NCBI GenBank assembly: GCA_037442505.1
Contig: JBBIPZ010000009.1
Span: 1 to 64,000, forward strand
DNA: 64,000 nt
Origin: JBBIPZ01 sp037442505 [NCBI: Deltaproteobacteria bacterium]
Lineage (GTDB): Bacteria > CALINM01
Reading direction: 5' to 3'
The position numbers and the translations under genes were made by a program. The notes beneath the pieces were generated by a model. The model was not told the DNA's origin and searched no databases. It was given only the letters and a program-made list of their open reading frames with translations. Positions 54,712-63,760 of this stretch are shown piece by piece. Position 1 is the stretch's first letter. Every line of letters starts with the position of its first letter.

Positions 54712-57700
54712 GTGGGTAGAAAAGCAGTATTAGTTTTATTATTGGTATTTCTTTGTTTAATGCTTTTTTTACCACCATTTGCAACTGCATTAGATCCATT
54801 AGAAACATTAAAAAACATCAAAGATTCAGCAGTTGAGTTAGGCGAGGCTCTTCTGCTTAAGGGAAAAAAACTGCCTAAAACTATTGCTGTTTTACCTGCT
54901 ACCGGAGAGGGCGAAGAGCAAGACAAAGTCGAAATCAGAACGAGTTTTTCTAATCACATTTCGTATAAAAATTACGATCAGCTAAAAATCACTGATATTG
55001 ACAACAAAATACATCTTGCAAAAAAACAGTTTGGCAAAGATTGGGACAAGTTTACTCCACAGGAGTTGGGTAAGATTTTGAATGTTGACGGTCTAATTTA
55101 CGTTCAAATAGTTGGTATTGAAAAGGTATATGCTGCTTTATATGGTAGTTTAACGCTAAAATTAAAGGTAAAGCTTGTAAATACAGAAAATGGCGAAGTT
55201 ATATGGGAAAAAGAGGATTCTGTTACAGAAAGGTCTGGCGGTTTGCCAACGTCACCGTGGGGTGCTATATCCACAGCGGTATCTTCTGCACTTGTTTTGA
55301 GAGAAAGTGTTAAGGTAGCGCTGACTGATAAATTATGCAGGAGTCTGGCAAAAGAAATGCCAGAACCGAAAACAGCAAAAGCAAAAAGACCTCCAGCTAT
55401 TTACTCTGTTTTAACAAATGCCCTTGACGGTCCTTTTAAAGCCCAAGATGAAATACTCGTATCGTTGCAGGGTGAAGAAGGACAAACGGCTTATTTTGAT
55501 ATAGGGGATGTTAAAAAGGCGATTCCACTAAGCGAGATAAAACCGGGCGAATATATGGGGAAGTATGTCGTAAGGGATGGAGACGCTTGGGATAATCAGA
55601 CAATAACTGCTTATTTGTACAATCCCAAGGACAGGTTAGAAGCTCGATATACTGTTTCAAATACTGTAACTGTTGATACTGTTCCGCCGCTTCAAGTCTT
55701 CGATGTGAAAACTTTTATGAAGAAGGACTGTATCCATCTGACCTGGAGTACTAATCCCGATGACGATGTTAAAGATTATGTTATCGCACGTGCTACTGTT
55801 GAAAATCCGAGCTTTGTTGAAATAGGTATTGTTTCCGTGCCTGAATATATTGATAGCGACATAACCTTTGGCAAAAAATATTACTACAGGATTTTTGCAC
55901 GGGATAAGGCAAAAAATTTAAGTAAATTTGTAGAAATTTCGAGTGTAGCTGTTAAAACCGGCCCCACAATTGTAAAGGGAGATATAAAAGAAAATACTAC
56001 CTTTTATGCAGCTGGTAGCCCATATATCATTGAAGGAAATGTTGAAGTATTAAAAGGTTCAACTCTTATACTGGATGAAGGTGTCGTTGTAGAATTTAAA
56101 AAAAATTCAAAATTAATTGTTTCTGGACAGGTAATTGTAAAAGGGAAAAAGGACGCTATCGTAACCTTTAAAGGTGTTGATTATGATATTATTCTTAAAG
56201 ACACTTCAAAAGATGCGTTTATAGCAAATTGCGCCTATTTTTTGGGTGGAAGAAGGTTTGTGATAACAAATGCATTTTCCAATTTTAGTAGCACTACCTT
56301 TGAAGATTTTAGCCTGGCGCTTGTTATAGAAAGAAACTCAGAAGTTAATATTACTGATTCTCATTTTAGAAAAAACAAAACGACGATCAAAATAACAGAC
56401 AGCAAAATATCGCTTAAAAATGTAGAAATTACAACTTCTCAAAGTGCTCTCGAGATAGCTGGAAATGCTACATTAAATTCACAAGAATTAAAGCTAAAAA
56501 ATAATGAAATACATTTGACTTCAGAAGCTACAGCAGAAATAAACGATTTAGAAGTTTCTGAAAGTCAGGAGATTGACGTAATAAGAAAAATAAGGGGAGA
56601 CGTAGAGATAAAAAAACTAAAACCTTTTGGAAAGACGTTTAAAACGCTAAAAAAAGAGTTTATAGAAGATGTAAAAAAAGATTTATCTATTGCACTTGTT
56701 AAAGATAACCATGCAGAGGCAAGAAAAAAACTTGACCTGTTAAGAGAACTGTCGGAAAAAGATTTTTATGACTTGAGCGACATTGCAGTATATTTGTTAT
56801 ATAAAGATGGTGAAGAACAGTCAGCCAGAGATATACTTGCCAGAGGTTTTGTCAAAGCTGGCAAAGAGTTAGAAAAAATATTATCAAATGGTGAGAAGTC
56901 AGATATTATAGTGAAATTTACCGATGTAAAGGTTGCGTTAGGTTCATCCTTAGATGGTGTAGATAGGGCAGGTATAACAAAAGCTAAATGGAGGGCTGTA
57001 AAGAATTTTGCTGAGGAAAAGATTGAAAATTTAGATAGAGAAAGGCTTTCTGTGCTCAATGATAAGATTATCCCAAAATCATCGGATTATACCATTAACG
57101 TGCTTCCCATTATCACAATGACAACAGATGTTTGTTATGATGGTTACTATATGATTTTTCTCGATGTCAGGAAGATTATGAGCGATTTAAAAGAGTTTAG
57201 ATTATTAAGTGATGTGAAAATGGAAACCAGGTTTGGTATAGTTGATTGTTCAGGCATTGGGATAACGAAAGGCTTGTTACTAAGAACACTTAATAAGCTA
57301 AAATTTAGTTTTTCAGAATATGGTACTGGTAGCTGTGAGCCTTCAAATTACTATGAAAAGGCAAAAAACAGCGATACAGATGTAATTATACTGGCGAATG
57401 AATCTGCAAAAGTTAATCCAAGCCTTCTTGGAGGGAATTTAAAAAATATCAGTGCAACTATCGAAATTAAAGCATTTGACGCGTTTCTTTCCAAACCATT
57501 ATTTAATCTTACCAAAGGTATAAACATTTATCACATGAATGAAGATTTAGGCAAAGAAGTTGCGTTAAAAAATGCTTATGAGGTATTAATAGAGCGTTTT
57601 GAACGTGAGCTCTTAAGTATAGAAAAGTCGTTCATTTCCGACGAAAGCAGAAAAAAGATTAAGAAGGCTTTTTATTCAGAAAAGTATCTTCCACCAATAG

Positions 57701-59079
57701 AAATTAAAGTAAACAAGATTGAACCAATTTTTGCGAATAACTACAAGGTTTATTCTGAAAAACCTTTTGCAGAATTAATGATTACAAACAATACAGCGAG
57801 TAACTTGGATTCGCTTAAGATTGCGATAATGATAAAAGATTATATGGATTTTCCTACAGAACAAACAATAGATCGTCTGGAAGCACTTGGAACCAAAGGT
57901 ATAAAACTTACTGGTGTTTTTAATAATAAGCTGCTCGAACTAACAGAAAACACCATGCTTCAATCTGATATTTCAGTTAAATTTATAAAAGATGGTAGAG
58001 AAAAGGTTATTAATATAACACAGCCCGTTCAGGTTTATGAAAAACATGCACTTTTCTGGGACGATAGAAATAAGATAGCTATATATATAACTCCAAAAGA
58101 CCCTGCTATAGTTGATTTTTCAAGGGAGATAACACGTTCGGTTAAAAATAAAGTTTTTTCAACAAATTTCAGTTTAGGAATGGGTGTTTTTGAGGCGATG
58201 CGTTCTATAGGCATTATTTATCAACAAGATCCAAATAATCCTTATCAGGTGGTTTCTGAAAAGGTTGGCACTGTTGATTATGTGCAGTATCCAAGAGAAA
58301 CCTTAAAAAGAAGGGCTGGTGACTGTGATGATCTTGTAAGCCTTTTTATCTCATTGATAGAGAGTCTTGGTATAGATGCTGTTGCTATAGATTATCCTGG
58401 TCATATACTTGCAATGTTCGATTCGGGTGTTGCAAGGGAAGATATAGAAAAAGCAGGACTAAGCAGAGATATGGTAGTTATATATGAAGATAAAGTTTAC
58501 ATACCTGTAGAACTTACATTATTGGGAGAAAACTTTTATAATTCGTGGAAGAAAGGAGCATCTAATTACAATGAAAATTTAGGAAAAGGACTAAAATTTG
58601 TTAATATCGAGAAGGCATGGCAACAATATAAACCAGCAACACTCCCACCAGAAACTCATACTGTCGTGTTGCCAGCAAATTTTGGAAACTTTTATAAAAC
58701 CGCATACGATAATGTGATTAATGAAAGAAACGAAATGGTTTTTAAAAATGTCAACGGTAATAGCATAAAACCTGAGCAGAGTTTATACATTCTAAAAACG
58801 AATAATTTAGCTGAAGATGCGATTTTGCTTGGAGAATTTCTTCTAAAAAAAGGGATTGATAATGTTGCATTTTTAAATGATCTTGGTAATATAGCATATC
58901 TGGACAAAAACTTTGAAAATGCGGCTGTATATTATAAAAAGGCTTTGGAGAAAGAACCAGAAAATCCATATATAATGAGCAACCTCTTGTACGCTTTAAA
59001 GAAAATGGGCAGAAAAAATGAAGTAAAAATTTACAAAGAAAAGTTGAAAAAATTAGCTCATTTTTTAGTGGAGGAGTAA
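54712..59079 (+). CDS. 1455-residue envelope mosaic: GNA1162-like, Fn3, beta-helix, transglutaminase-like, TPR
   Basis: Exported (signal peptide to about residue 26). In order: a GNA1162/DUF799-like region (about 45-225; IAVLPATGEGEE, LNVDGLIYVQIVG), an Ig-like stretch, an Fn3 domain (320-408), a right-handed beta-helix-like region (420-620), a long unassigned middle, a transglutaminase-like domain with Cys1205 (RRAGDCDDL), His1231 (PGHILAMFD) and VYIPVELT as the likely third-residue region, and a TPR tail (1363-1455). The Cys-His pair suggests activity as a protease or crosslinking enzyme; unproven. GTG start with GGAG upstream. The two flanking genes abut closely, so all three probably form one machine. 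Confidence 0.75.
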   Translation: MGRKAVLVLLLVFLCLMLFLPPFATALDPLETLKNIKDSAVELGEALLLKGKKLPKTIAVLPATGEGEEQDKVEIRTSFSNHISYKNYDQLKITDIDNKIHLAKKQFGKDWDKFTPQELGKILNVDGLIYVQIVGIEKVYAALYGSLTLKLKVKLVNTENGEVIWEKEDSVTERSGGLPTSPWGAISTAVSSALVLRESVKVALTDKLCRSLAKEMPEPKTAKAKRPPAIYSVLTNALDGPFKAQDEILVSLQGEEGQTAYFDIGDVKKAIPLSEIKPGEYMGKYVVRDGDAWDNQTITAYLYNPKDRLEARYTVSNTVTVDTVPPLQVFDVKTFMKKDCIHLTWSTNPDDDVKDYVIARATVENPSFVEIGIVSVPEYIDSDITFGKKYYYRIFARDKAKNLSKFVEISSVAVKTGPTIVKGDIKENTTFYAAGSPYIIEGNVEVLKGSTLILDEGVVVEFKKNSKLIVSGQVIVKGKKDAIVTFKGVDYDIILKDTSKDAFIANCAYFLGGRRFVITNAFSNFSSTTFEDFSLALVIERNSEVNITDSHFRKNKTTIKITDSKISLKNVEITTSQSALEIAGNATLNSQELKLKNNEIHLTSEATAEINDLEVSESQEIDVIRKIRGDVEIKKLKPFGKTFKTLKKEFIEDVKKDLSIALVKDNHAEARKKLDLLRELSEKDFYDLSDIAVYLLYKDGEEQSARDILARGFVKAGKELEKILSNGEKSDIIVKFTDVKVALGSSLDGVDRAGITKAKWRAVKNFAEEKIENLDRERLSVLNDKIIPKSSDYTINVLPIITMTTDVCYDGYYMIFLDVRKIMSDLKEFRLLSDVKMETRFGIVDCSGIGITKGLLLRTLNKLKFSFSEYGTGSCEPSNYYEKAKNSDTDVIILANESAKVNPSLLGGNLKNISATIEIKAFDAFLSKPLFNLTKGINIYHMNEDLGKEVALKNAYEVLIERFERELLSIEKSFISDESRKKIKKAFYSEKYLPPIEIKVNKIEPIFANNYKVYSEKPFAELMITNNTASNLDSLKIAIMIKDYMDFPTEQTIDRLEALGTKGIKLTGVFNNKLLELTENTMLQSDISVKFIKDGREKVINITQPVQVYEKHALFWDDRNKIAIYITPKDPAIVDFSREITRSVKNKVFSTNFSLGMGVFEAMRSIGIIYQQDPNNPYQVVSEKVGTVDYVQYPRETLKRRAGDCDDLVSLFISLIESLGIDAVAIDYPGHILAMFDSGVAREDIEKAGLSRDMVVIYEDKVYIPVELTLLGENFYNSWKKGASNYNENLGKGLKFVNIEKAWQQYKPATLPPETHTVVLPANFGNFYKTAYDNVINERNEMVFKNVNGNSIKPEQSLYILKTNNLAEDAILLGEFLLKKGIDNVAFLNDLGNIAYLDKNFENAAVYYKKALEKEPENPYIMSNLLYALKKMGRKNEVKIYKEKLKKLAHFLVEE

Positions 59080-59080
59080 G

Positions 59081-59455
59081 ATGAAGCTAAAAAAACTTTT
59101 TATAACTGTTTTCATCTTATTGTTTACAACAACATTTGTCTTTTCCCAACAGTCAACTGTAATAGAAAAAGTTAAGAAAAAAATAAAAGGGATTAGAGTT
59201 ACTAACAGTGTCAATAAAACCACAGCGATTGCCGGAGTTAGGGGAGCAGAAGAAAAGGAAGATGCGACGCTTTTCTGGTATGGAAAAGACTCAATTGCAA
59301 AAGAGGAACTTGATTTATTTCAATCAGGGCTTGATAAATTAGAAAAAGGTGATGCTTCATCAGCACGTTCAATATTTGAAATGTTTTTGAATAAATATCC
59401 AAAATCAGTTTTGTCACCTGATGCGTATGAAGTTATAAAAACATTAAAAAATTAG
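59081..59455 (+). CDS. Small exported protein of the transglutaminase locus
   Basis: A 124-residue protein with a signal peptide (cut near TFVFS-QQ). The mid part has TAIAGVRGAEE, reminiscent of the core of FecR-type domains, and the C-terminal 60 residues form a TPR-like helical pair (GLDKLEKGDASSARSIFEMF ... YPKSVLSPDA). It starts one base after the stop of the 1455-residue gene, with GGAGG upstream, so it is cotranslated and probably binds the larger proteins. No exact family recognised. Confidence 0.75.
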   Translation: MKLKKLFITVFILLFTTTFVFSQQSTVIEKVKKKIKGIRVTNSVNKTTAIAGVRGAEEKEDATLFWYGKDSIAKEELDLFQSGLDKLEKGDASSARSIFEMFLNKYPKSVLSPDAYEVIKTLKN

Positions 59456-59465
59456 GAGGGCTTTT

Positions 59466-60485
59466 GTGCTTATTGTAATGCACCATAACGCATCTGAAAA
59501 AGATGTTAATTCAGTGAAAAAAATAATTGAGGGAATGGGATACAAGGCAGTTTCTATACCGGGTGCGGAAAGAACTGCTATAGGTGTTATTGGTAATAAA
59601 GGTTGGGTTGACGATGCGCCTTTTAGAGGTATAAAAGGCATTTTAGAGATAATACATGTTACAAAACCTTTTAAATTGGTCAGCAGGGATTTTCATCCGT
59701 CTGATACTGTAATAAAGTTAGGTGAAAATGTGAAGGTTGGTGGAAAATCTCCTTTTCTTGTAATTGCTGGTCCCTGTGCTATAGAGAGTGAAGAACAACT
59801 AATTAAAACTGCTGTTTTTCTAAAAAAGTTAGGTGTGAATGTGTTGAGAGGTGGTGCTTACAAACCAAGAACAAGCCCACATTCATTTCAGGGGTTGCGT
59901 GAAAAAGGACTTGAACTGATGTCAATGGTCAGGGCTAAAACAGGTATTTTAACAGTCACAGAAATAATGAATACAGAGCATCTGGAGATTGTATCAAAGA
60001 ATGTAGATATCCTGCAGATTGGTGCGAGAAATATGCAGAACTTTGATCTATTGAAAGGTGTTGGAAAAACAAAGAAGCCAGTTATTCTAAAGAGAGGCCT
60101 ATCTGCAACTGTAGAGGAATGGCTCGCTTCTGCAGAGTATATATTACTTGAAGGTAATCCAAACGTAATTTTATGCGAAAGAGGTATTAGAACTTTTGAG
60201 ACCGCAACGAGAAACACTTCTGACCTTGCGATTATACCTTTGGTTAAGTCATTGAGCCATCTGCCAGTAATCTTTGATCCAAGTCATGCCACTGGTAAAA
60301 GGGAACTTGTTTCTCCTATGGCTCTTGCATCAATGATTGTTGGTTCAAATGGTGTTATGGTTGAGGTTCATCCAGAACCTGAATCAGCACTTTCTGATGG
60401 GCCACAATCACTGAATTTCAGAGAGTTTGAAAAGCTTTATTATAAAATTAAGACACTCTCAGAATTCTTATCAAATTCACAATAA
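59466..60485 (+). CDS. aroF: 3-deoxy-7-phosphoheptulonate synthase (DAHP synthase, AroF type I-beta)
   Basis: First step of the shikimate pathway: condenses phosphoenolpyruvate and erythrose 4-phosphate. The 339-residue protein has an N-terminal ferredoxin-like regulatory domain (about 1-70; MHHNASEKDVNSVKKII) fused to the KDO8P-synthase-like barrel with AGPCAIESEEQL, LRGGAYKPRTSPHSFQG, QIGARNMQNFDLL, CERGIRTFE and FDPSHATGKRELV. This layout is the Thermotoga type, feedback-regulated by aromatic amino acids. GTG start with AGGAGG upstream. Confidence 0.96.
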   Translation: MLIVMHHNASEKDVNSVKKIIEGMGYKAVSIPGAERTAIGVIGNKGWVDDAPFRGIKGILEIIHVTKPFKLVSRDFHPSDTVIKLGENVKVGGKSPFLVIAGPCAIESEEQLIKTAVFLKKLGVNVLRGGAYKPRTSPHSFQGLREKGLELMSMVRAKTGILTVTEIMNTEHLEIVSKNVDILQIGARNMQNFDLLKGVGKTKKPVILKRGLSATVEEWLASAEYILLEGNPNVILCERGIRTFETATRNTSDLAIIPLVKSLSHLPVIFDPSHATGKRELVSPMALASMIVGSNGVMVEVHPEPESALSDGPQSLNFREFEKLYYKIKTLSEFLSNSQ

Positions 60486-60534
60486 CAGTGTATCGATGAA
60501 AATGATTTTGCAGATGTGATTTTGTAGGATTATT

Positions 60535-60611
60535 TGGTAGCGGGGAGAGGATTTGAACCTCTGGCCTTCGGGTTATGAGCCCGACGAGCTGCCAAGCTGC
60601 TCCACCCCGCG
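60535..60611 (-). tRNA. Initiator tRNA-Met (anticodon CAT)
   Basis: 77 nt with encoded CCA. The anticodon loop CTCATAA sits on a stem of three G-C pairs (GGG/CCC), the mark of initiators. Acceptor strands CGCGGGG and CCCCGCT leave positions 1 and 72 as a C-U mismatch, where most bacterial initiators have C-A. T arm AGAGG-TTCAAAT-CCTCT is regular. Confidence 0.96.
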
Positions 60612-60664
60612 TCTGTTACAGTTAATAATTTTAGACAATAGTTTTGGCTTTGTCAAGATATTTC

Positions 60665-60693
60665 TTGACATTATTTTCACTATTTCATATTAT
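60665..60693 (+). promoter_or_regulatory. ffh promoter
   Basis: TTGACA (60665-60670), 17-base spacer, TATTAT (60688-60693). The ATG of ffh is only 11 bases past the -10, so transcription would start about 5 bases before the start codon. Confidence 0.75.
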
Positions 60694-60704
60694 TTTATTT
60701 CTGT

Positions 60705-62042
60705 ATGTTTGAAACACTTTCAGATAAGTTAGGAGTTGTTTTTAAAAAGCTAAGAGGGCACGGCAGGATTACCGAAAGCAATATCAATGATGCTCTGAGA
60801 GAAGTGCGTCTTGCTTTGCTTGAAGCTGACGTTCATTTTAAAGTAGTCAAAGAGTTTCTTGATAGAGTTAAAGAAAAGGCATTAGGGCAGGAAGTTCTGA
60901 ACAGTGTTACCCCAGCGCAGCAGTTTATCAAGATAGTGTATGATGAGCTTGTAAAAACATTGGGGGGCGAGACTGTTGAACTTAATTTTGCCGGCAAAAC
61001 GCCTATTGTTTTTATGCTTGTTGGTTTGCAGGGAACAGGTAAAACCACTCAATCAGCCAAACTTGCTTTATATCTTAGAAATAAAAAAAGAAAGCCATGT
61101 CTTGTATCGTTGGATGTTTACCGTCCTGCTGCTTATGAACAGCTAAAAAAGTTATCTTTGCAGATTGCGGTACCTTTTTACGAATATTCTCAACCTGCTA
61201 ACCCTTTAGATATAGCACGTGATGCAATAATTTTTGCTGAGAAGAGTGGTTGCGATACAGTTATATTTGACACTGCTGGAAGATTACAGATTGACGAAGC
61301 CTTAATGGAAGAGCTTAAAACATTGCGTTCGCAGATTGTTATGAATGAGGTTCTTCTTGTTGTTGATGCAATGACAGGGCAGGAGGCTTTGAACGTTGCT
61401 GATCGCTTCAACAAAGATGTTGGTTTAACGGGACTTGTACTGACAAAACTTGATGGTGACGCACGTGGTGGTGCTGCTTTATCAGCAAAAACAGTTACTG
61501 GTGTTCCTATCAAATTTGCTGGAATGGGTGAAAAGTTAAATGCTTTTGAGGTTTTTCATCCTGATAGAGTTGCTTCAAGAATATTGGGAATGGGTGATGT
61601 AGTTTCTCTCGTTGAAAAGGCACAGGATGTTGTTGATAAAAAACAAGCTGAAGACTGGCAAAAAAAGATGATGAAGGGCCAGTTTTCCTTGGAGGACTTT
61701 AAAGAACAATTCAAATACATGAAAAAAATGGGATCTCTTGAAAGCATAATGGGGCTATTACCAGGAATGAATAAGTTGAAAAATGAAGTTGATTGGGATA
61801 AAATGGAAAAAGAGTTTAAAAGGATGGAAGCGATTATTAACTCAATGACATTGAAAGAAAGAAGAAATCCTGATATACTAAACGGAAGTAGAAAAAGGCG
61901 TATTGCCTTGGGAAGTGGAACTAATGTCCAGGAAGTAAATGCTTTGCTAAAAAATTACTTTCAGGCAAAAAAGATGTTTAATCAGATTAAACTTAAAGGT
62001 GCTAAGAACGTTTTACGTGGTTTAGGTGGTATTTTTAAATAA
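60705..62042 (+). CDS. ffh: Signal recognition particle protein Ffh
   Basis: GTPase that with SRP RNA targets nascent membrane proteins. The 445-residue protein has an N domain, the G domain with GLQGTGKTTQSAKLA, VYRPAAYEQL, DTAGRLQID and LTKLDGDARGGAAL, and a methionine-rich M domain (MGSLESIMGLLPGM) that binds the RNA. All motifs are standard. No ribosome site is visible and the promoter is very close, so the message is probably nearly leaderless. First gene of ffh-rpsP-khpA-rimM-trmD. Confidence 0.97.
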   Translation: MFETLSDKLGVVFKKLRGHGRITESNINDALREVRLALLEADVHFKVVKEFLDRVKEKALGQEVLNSVTPAQQFIKIVYDELVKTLGGETVELNFAGKTPIVFMLVGLQGTGKTTQSAKLALYLRNKKRKPCLVSLDVYRPAAYEQLKKLSLQIAVPFYEYSQPANPLDIARDAIIFAEKSGCDTVIFDTAGRLQIDEALMEELKTLRSQIVMNEVLLVVDAMTGQEALNVADRFNKDVGLTGLVLTKLDGDARGGAALSAKTVTGVPIKFAGMGEKLNAFEVFHPDRVASRILGMGDVVSLVEKAQDVVDKKQAEDWQKKMMKGQFSLEDFKEQFKYMKKMGSLESIMGLLPGMNKLKNEVDWDKMEKEFKRMEAIINSMTLKERRNPDILNGSRKRRIALGSGTNVQEVNALLKNYFQAKKMFNQIKLKGAKNVLRGLGGIFK

Positions 62043-62058
62043 TTAAGGAGGCGATTTA

Positions 62059-62307
62059 ATGGCAGTAAAAATCAGATTGTTCAGAGCAGGCGGGAAAAAG
62101 AGTCCTTTTTACAGGATAGTTGTTGCGAACTCGGAAGCTCCGAGAGATGGTAAGTTTATCGAAATACTTGGTTATTATGACCCAGCGAAAGGGACAGAGG
62201 CAGCAAAGTTGAATGTTGAAAGTTACAAAGAATGGTTAAAAAAGGGTGCTCAACCCACGGAAATTGTTGAACAAATTGCCAAAAAACTTGACGCATATAG
62301 CAACTGA
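62059..62307 (+). CDS. rpsP: 30S ribosomal protein S16
   Basis: An 82-residue ribosomal protein with the S16 signature [20 protein letters not shown] and [17 protein letters not shown] lies before ATG 62059. It is the second gene of the conserved ffh-rpsP-khpA-rimM-trmD operon; S16 binds 16S rRNA early in assembly, and RimM acts on the same subunit head. Confidence 0.97.
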   Translation: MAVKIRLFRAGGKKSPFYRIVVANSEAPRDGKFIEILGYYDPAKGTEAAKLNVESYKEWLKKGAQPTEIVEQIAKKLDAYSN

Positions 62308-62333
62308 ATAAAACACACATGGGAGGTAATGGA

Positions 62334-62564
62334 ATGAAAGAGCTAATCGAGTACATTGCAAAAGCATTGGTTGACAACCCTGGAGCAGTTAAGGTTACTG
62401 AGATTCAGGGAGAAAGCACTACTGTTATCGAGCTTTCTGTTGCAAATGAGGACAGAGGAAAGGTCATTGGTAAAGACGGTAGAACAGCAAGAGCTATGAG
62501 AACAATACTATCTGCTGCTTCTGCAAAAGCAAGAAAAAGAGCAGTTCTCGAGATAGTAGAGTAA
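62334..62564 (+). CDS. khpA: KhpA-type KH-domain RNA-binding protein
   Basis: A 76-residue protein consisting of a single type II KH domain with the RNA-binding GxxG loop in [16 protein letters not shown]. In Gram-positive bacteria KhpA pairs with KhpB (Jag) and influences cell division and small-RNA use. GGGAGG 7 bases before ATG 62334 fixes the start; an in-frame ATG at 62319 would swallow that site. The stop abuts the rimM start. Confidence 0.95.
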   Translation: MKELIEYIAKALVDNPGAVKVTEIQGESTTVIELSVANEDRGKVIGKDGRTARAMRTILSAASAKARKRAVLEIVE

Positions 62565-63083
62565 ATGAAGGAAGGGGATTTAATATCCCTCGGCTTTGTT
62601 GTCTCTGTTCATGGATTAAAGGGCTTTGTTAAGCTAAAGACTTACAGCGGAAGGGCGGACAACCTTTCCGCTGGCTCTTTTTTATATATCAAAAAAAAAT
62701 CAGGCGAGCTGGTTGAGCTTAAGATTAGAAAGGTTCAGAAACAGAAAAATCTTTTTCTTGTTTCTTTTGACGGAATTGATACTGTTGAGCAAGCCTTAGA
62801 ATTGGAAAAATCTAAAGTTTTTAAAAAGTTTGGTGAGTTACAACCGACTGAAGAAGACGAATTCTATTTTGCAGAGCTGTTAGGATTAAAGGCTTTTTCG
62901 GTTATGGGGAAGTATCTCGGAAAGATAGAAGAGATTATCGAAACTGGTGCTAATTTTGTTATATCGGTAAAAAATGATGAAAATGAGTTGTTGTTTCCTT
63001 TTATAAAAAGTGTAGTAAAAGAAGTAAATAAGTCGGCAGGAAAAATAGTCCTGGATGTAACAGGTTACATAGATGAAGATTGA
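62565..63083 (+). CDS. rimM: 16S rRNA processing protein RimM
   Basis: Assembly factor for the 30S head that binds S19. The 172-residue protein has an N-terminal beta-barrel (ISLGFVVSVHGLKGFVKL) and a PRC-barrel C-terminus with FYFAELLGLKAFS and LLFPFIKSVVKEVN. It begins one base after khpA ends and overlaps trmD by 11 bases. Length is normal. Confidence 0.96.
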   Translation: MKEGDLISLGFVVSVHGLKGFVKLKTYSGRADNLSAGSFLYIKKKSGELVELKIRKVQKQKNLFLVSFDGIDTVEQALELEKSKVFKKFGELQPTEEDEFYFAELLGLKAFSVMGKYLGKIEEIIETGANFVISVKNDENELLFPFIKSVVKEVNKSAGKIVLDVTGYIDED

Positions 63084-63756
63084 CGTTATTACGATTTTTC
63101 CTGACTATTTTAAAACTCCTTTCGAACAGAGTTTAATAGCAAAGGCTATAGAAAAATCTTTGCTGAAGATTGATATATGGGATATAAGAGAATTTTCGGA
63201 AGATAAACATAAAACTGTTGACGATATCCCTTATGGTGGTGGATGTGGTATGGTAATGAAGATTCAGCCTATATACGATTGTCTGAATATGGTTGAAAAA
63301 AGAAATGGACATGGATATAAGATAGTATTAACACCAAAGGGCAGAAAATTTACACAGGAAGTTGCAAAAGAATTAAGCAAGAAAGAGCATTTGATATTTA
63401 TTTGTGGTAGATACGAAGGGATAGACGAACGCATTAATAACTTTGTAGATGATGAAATTTCGATAGGAGATTATGTTTTGATGGGTGGAGAAGTAGCTGC
63501 TATCGTTATTGTCGAGGCTGTTACAAGATTGGTAGATGGTGTGGTAGGTAAAACCAGATCTGTGGAAGTTGAAACATTTTCCAATAGTTTACTTGAATAT
63601 CCTCAGTATACAAGACCTTATGATTTTTTAGGTTACAAAGTGCCCGACGTGTTAATTTCTGGTGACCATAAAAAGATTGAAGAATGGAGACGTTTACAGG
63701 CAATAGAAATCACAAAAAAAAGACGTCCTGATTTATTAAAAAAAGGTGAGGCATAA
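63073..63756 (+). CDS. trmD: tRNA (guanine-N1-)-methyltransferase
   Basis: SAM-dependent SPOUT enzyme that makes m1G37 in tRNAs and prevents +1 frameshifting. The 227-residue protein has DDIPYGGGCGMVMK, the knotted SAM site CGRYEGIDERI and IGDYVLMGGEVAA, and the C-terminal helical domain with YPQYTRPYDFLG-type sequence. Overlaps rimM by 11 bases. Uses SAM from metK at 41.5 kb. Confidence 0.97.
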   Translation: MKIDVITIFPDYFKTPFEQSLIAKAIEKSLLKIDIWDIREFSEDKHKTVDDIPYGGGCGMVMKIQPIYDCLNMVEKRNGHGYKIVLTPKGRKFTQEVAKELSKKEHLIFICGRYEGIDERINNFVDDEISIGDYVLMGGEVAAIVIVEAVTRLVDGVVGKTRSVEVETFSNSLLEYPQYTRPYDFLGYKVPDVLISGDHKKIEEWRRLQAIEITKKRRPDLLKKGEA

Positions 63757-63760
63757 AAGG

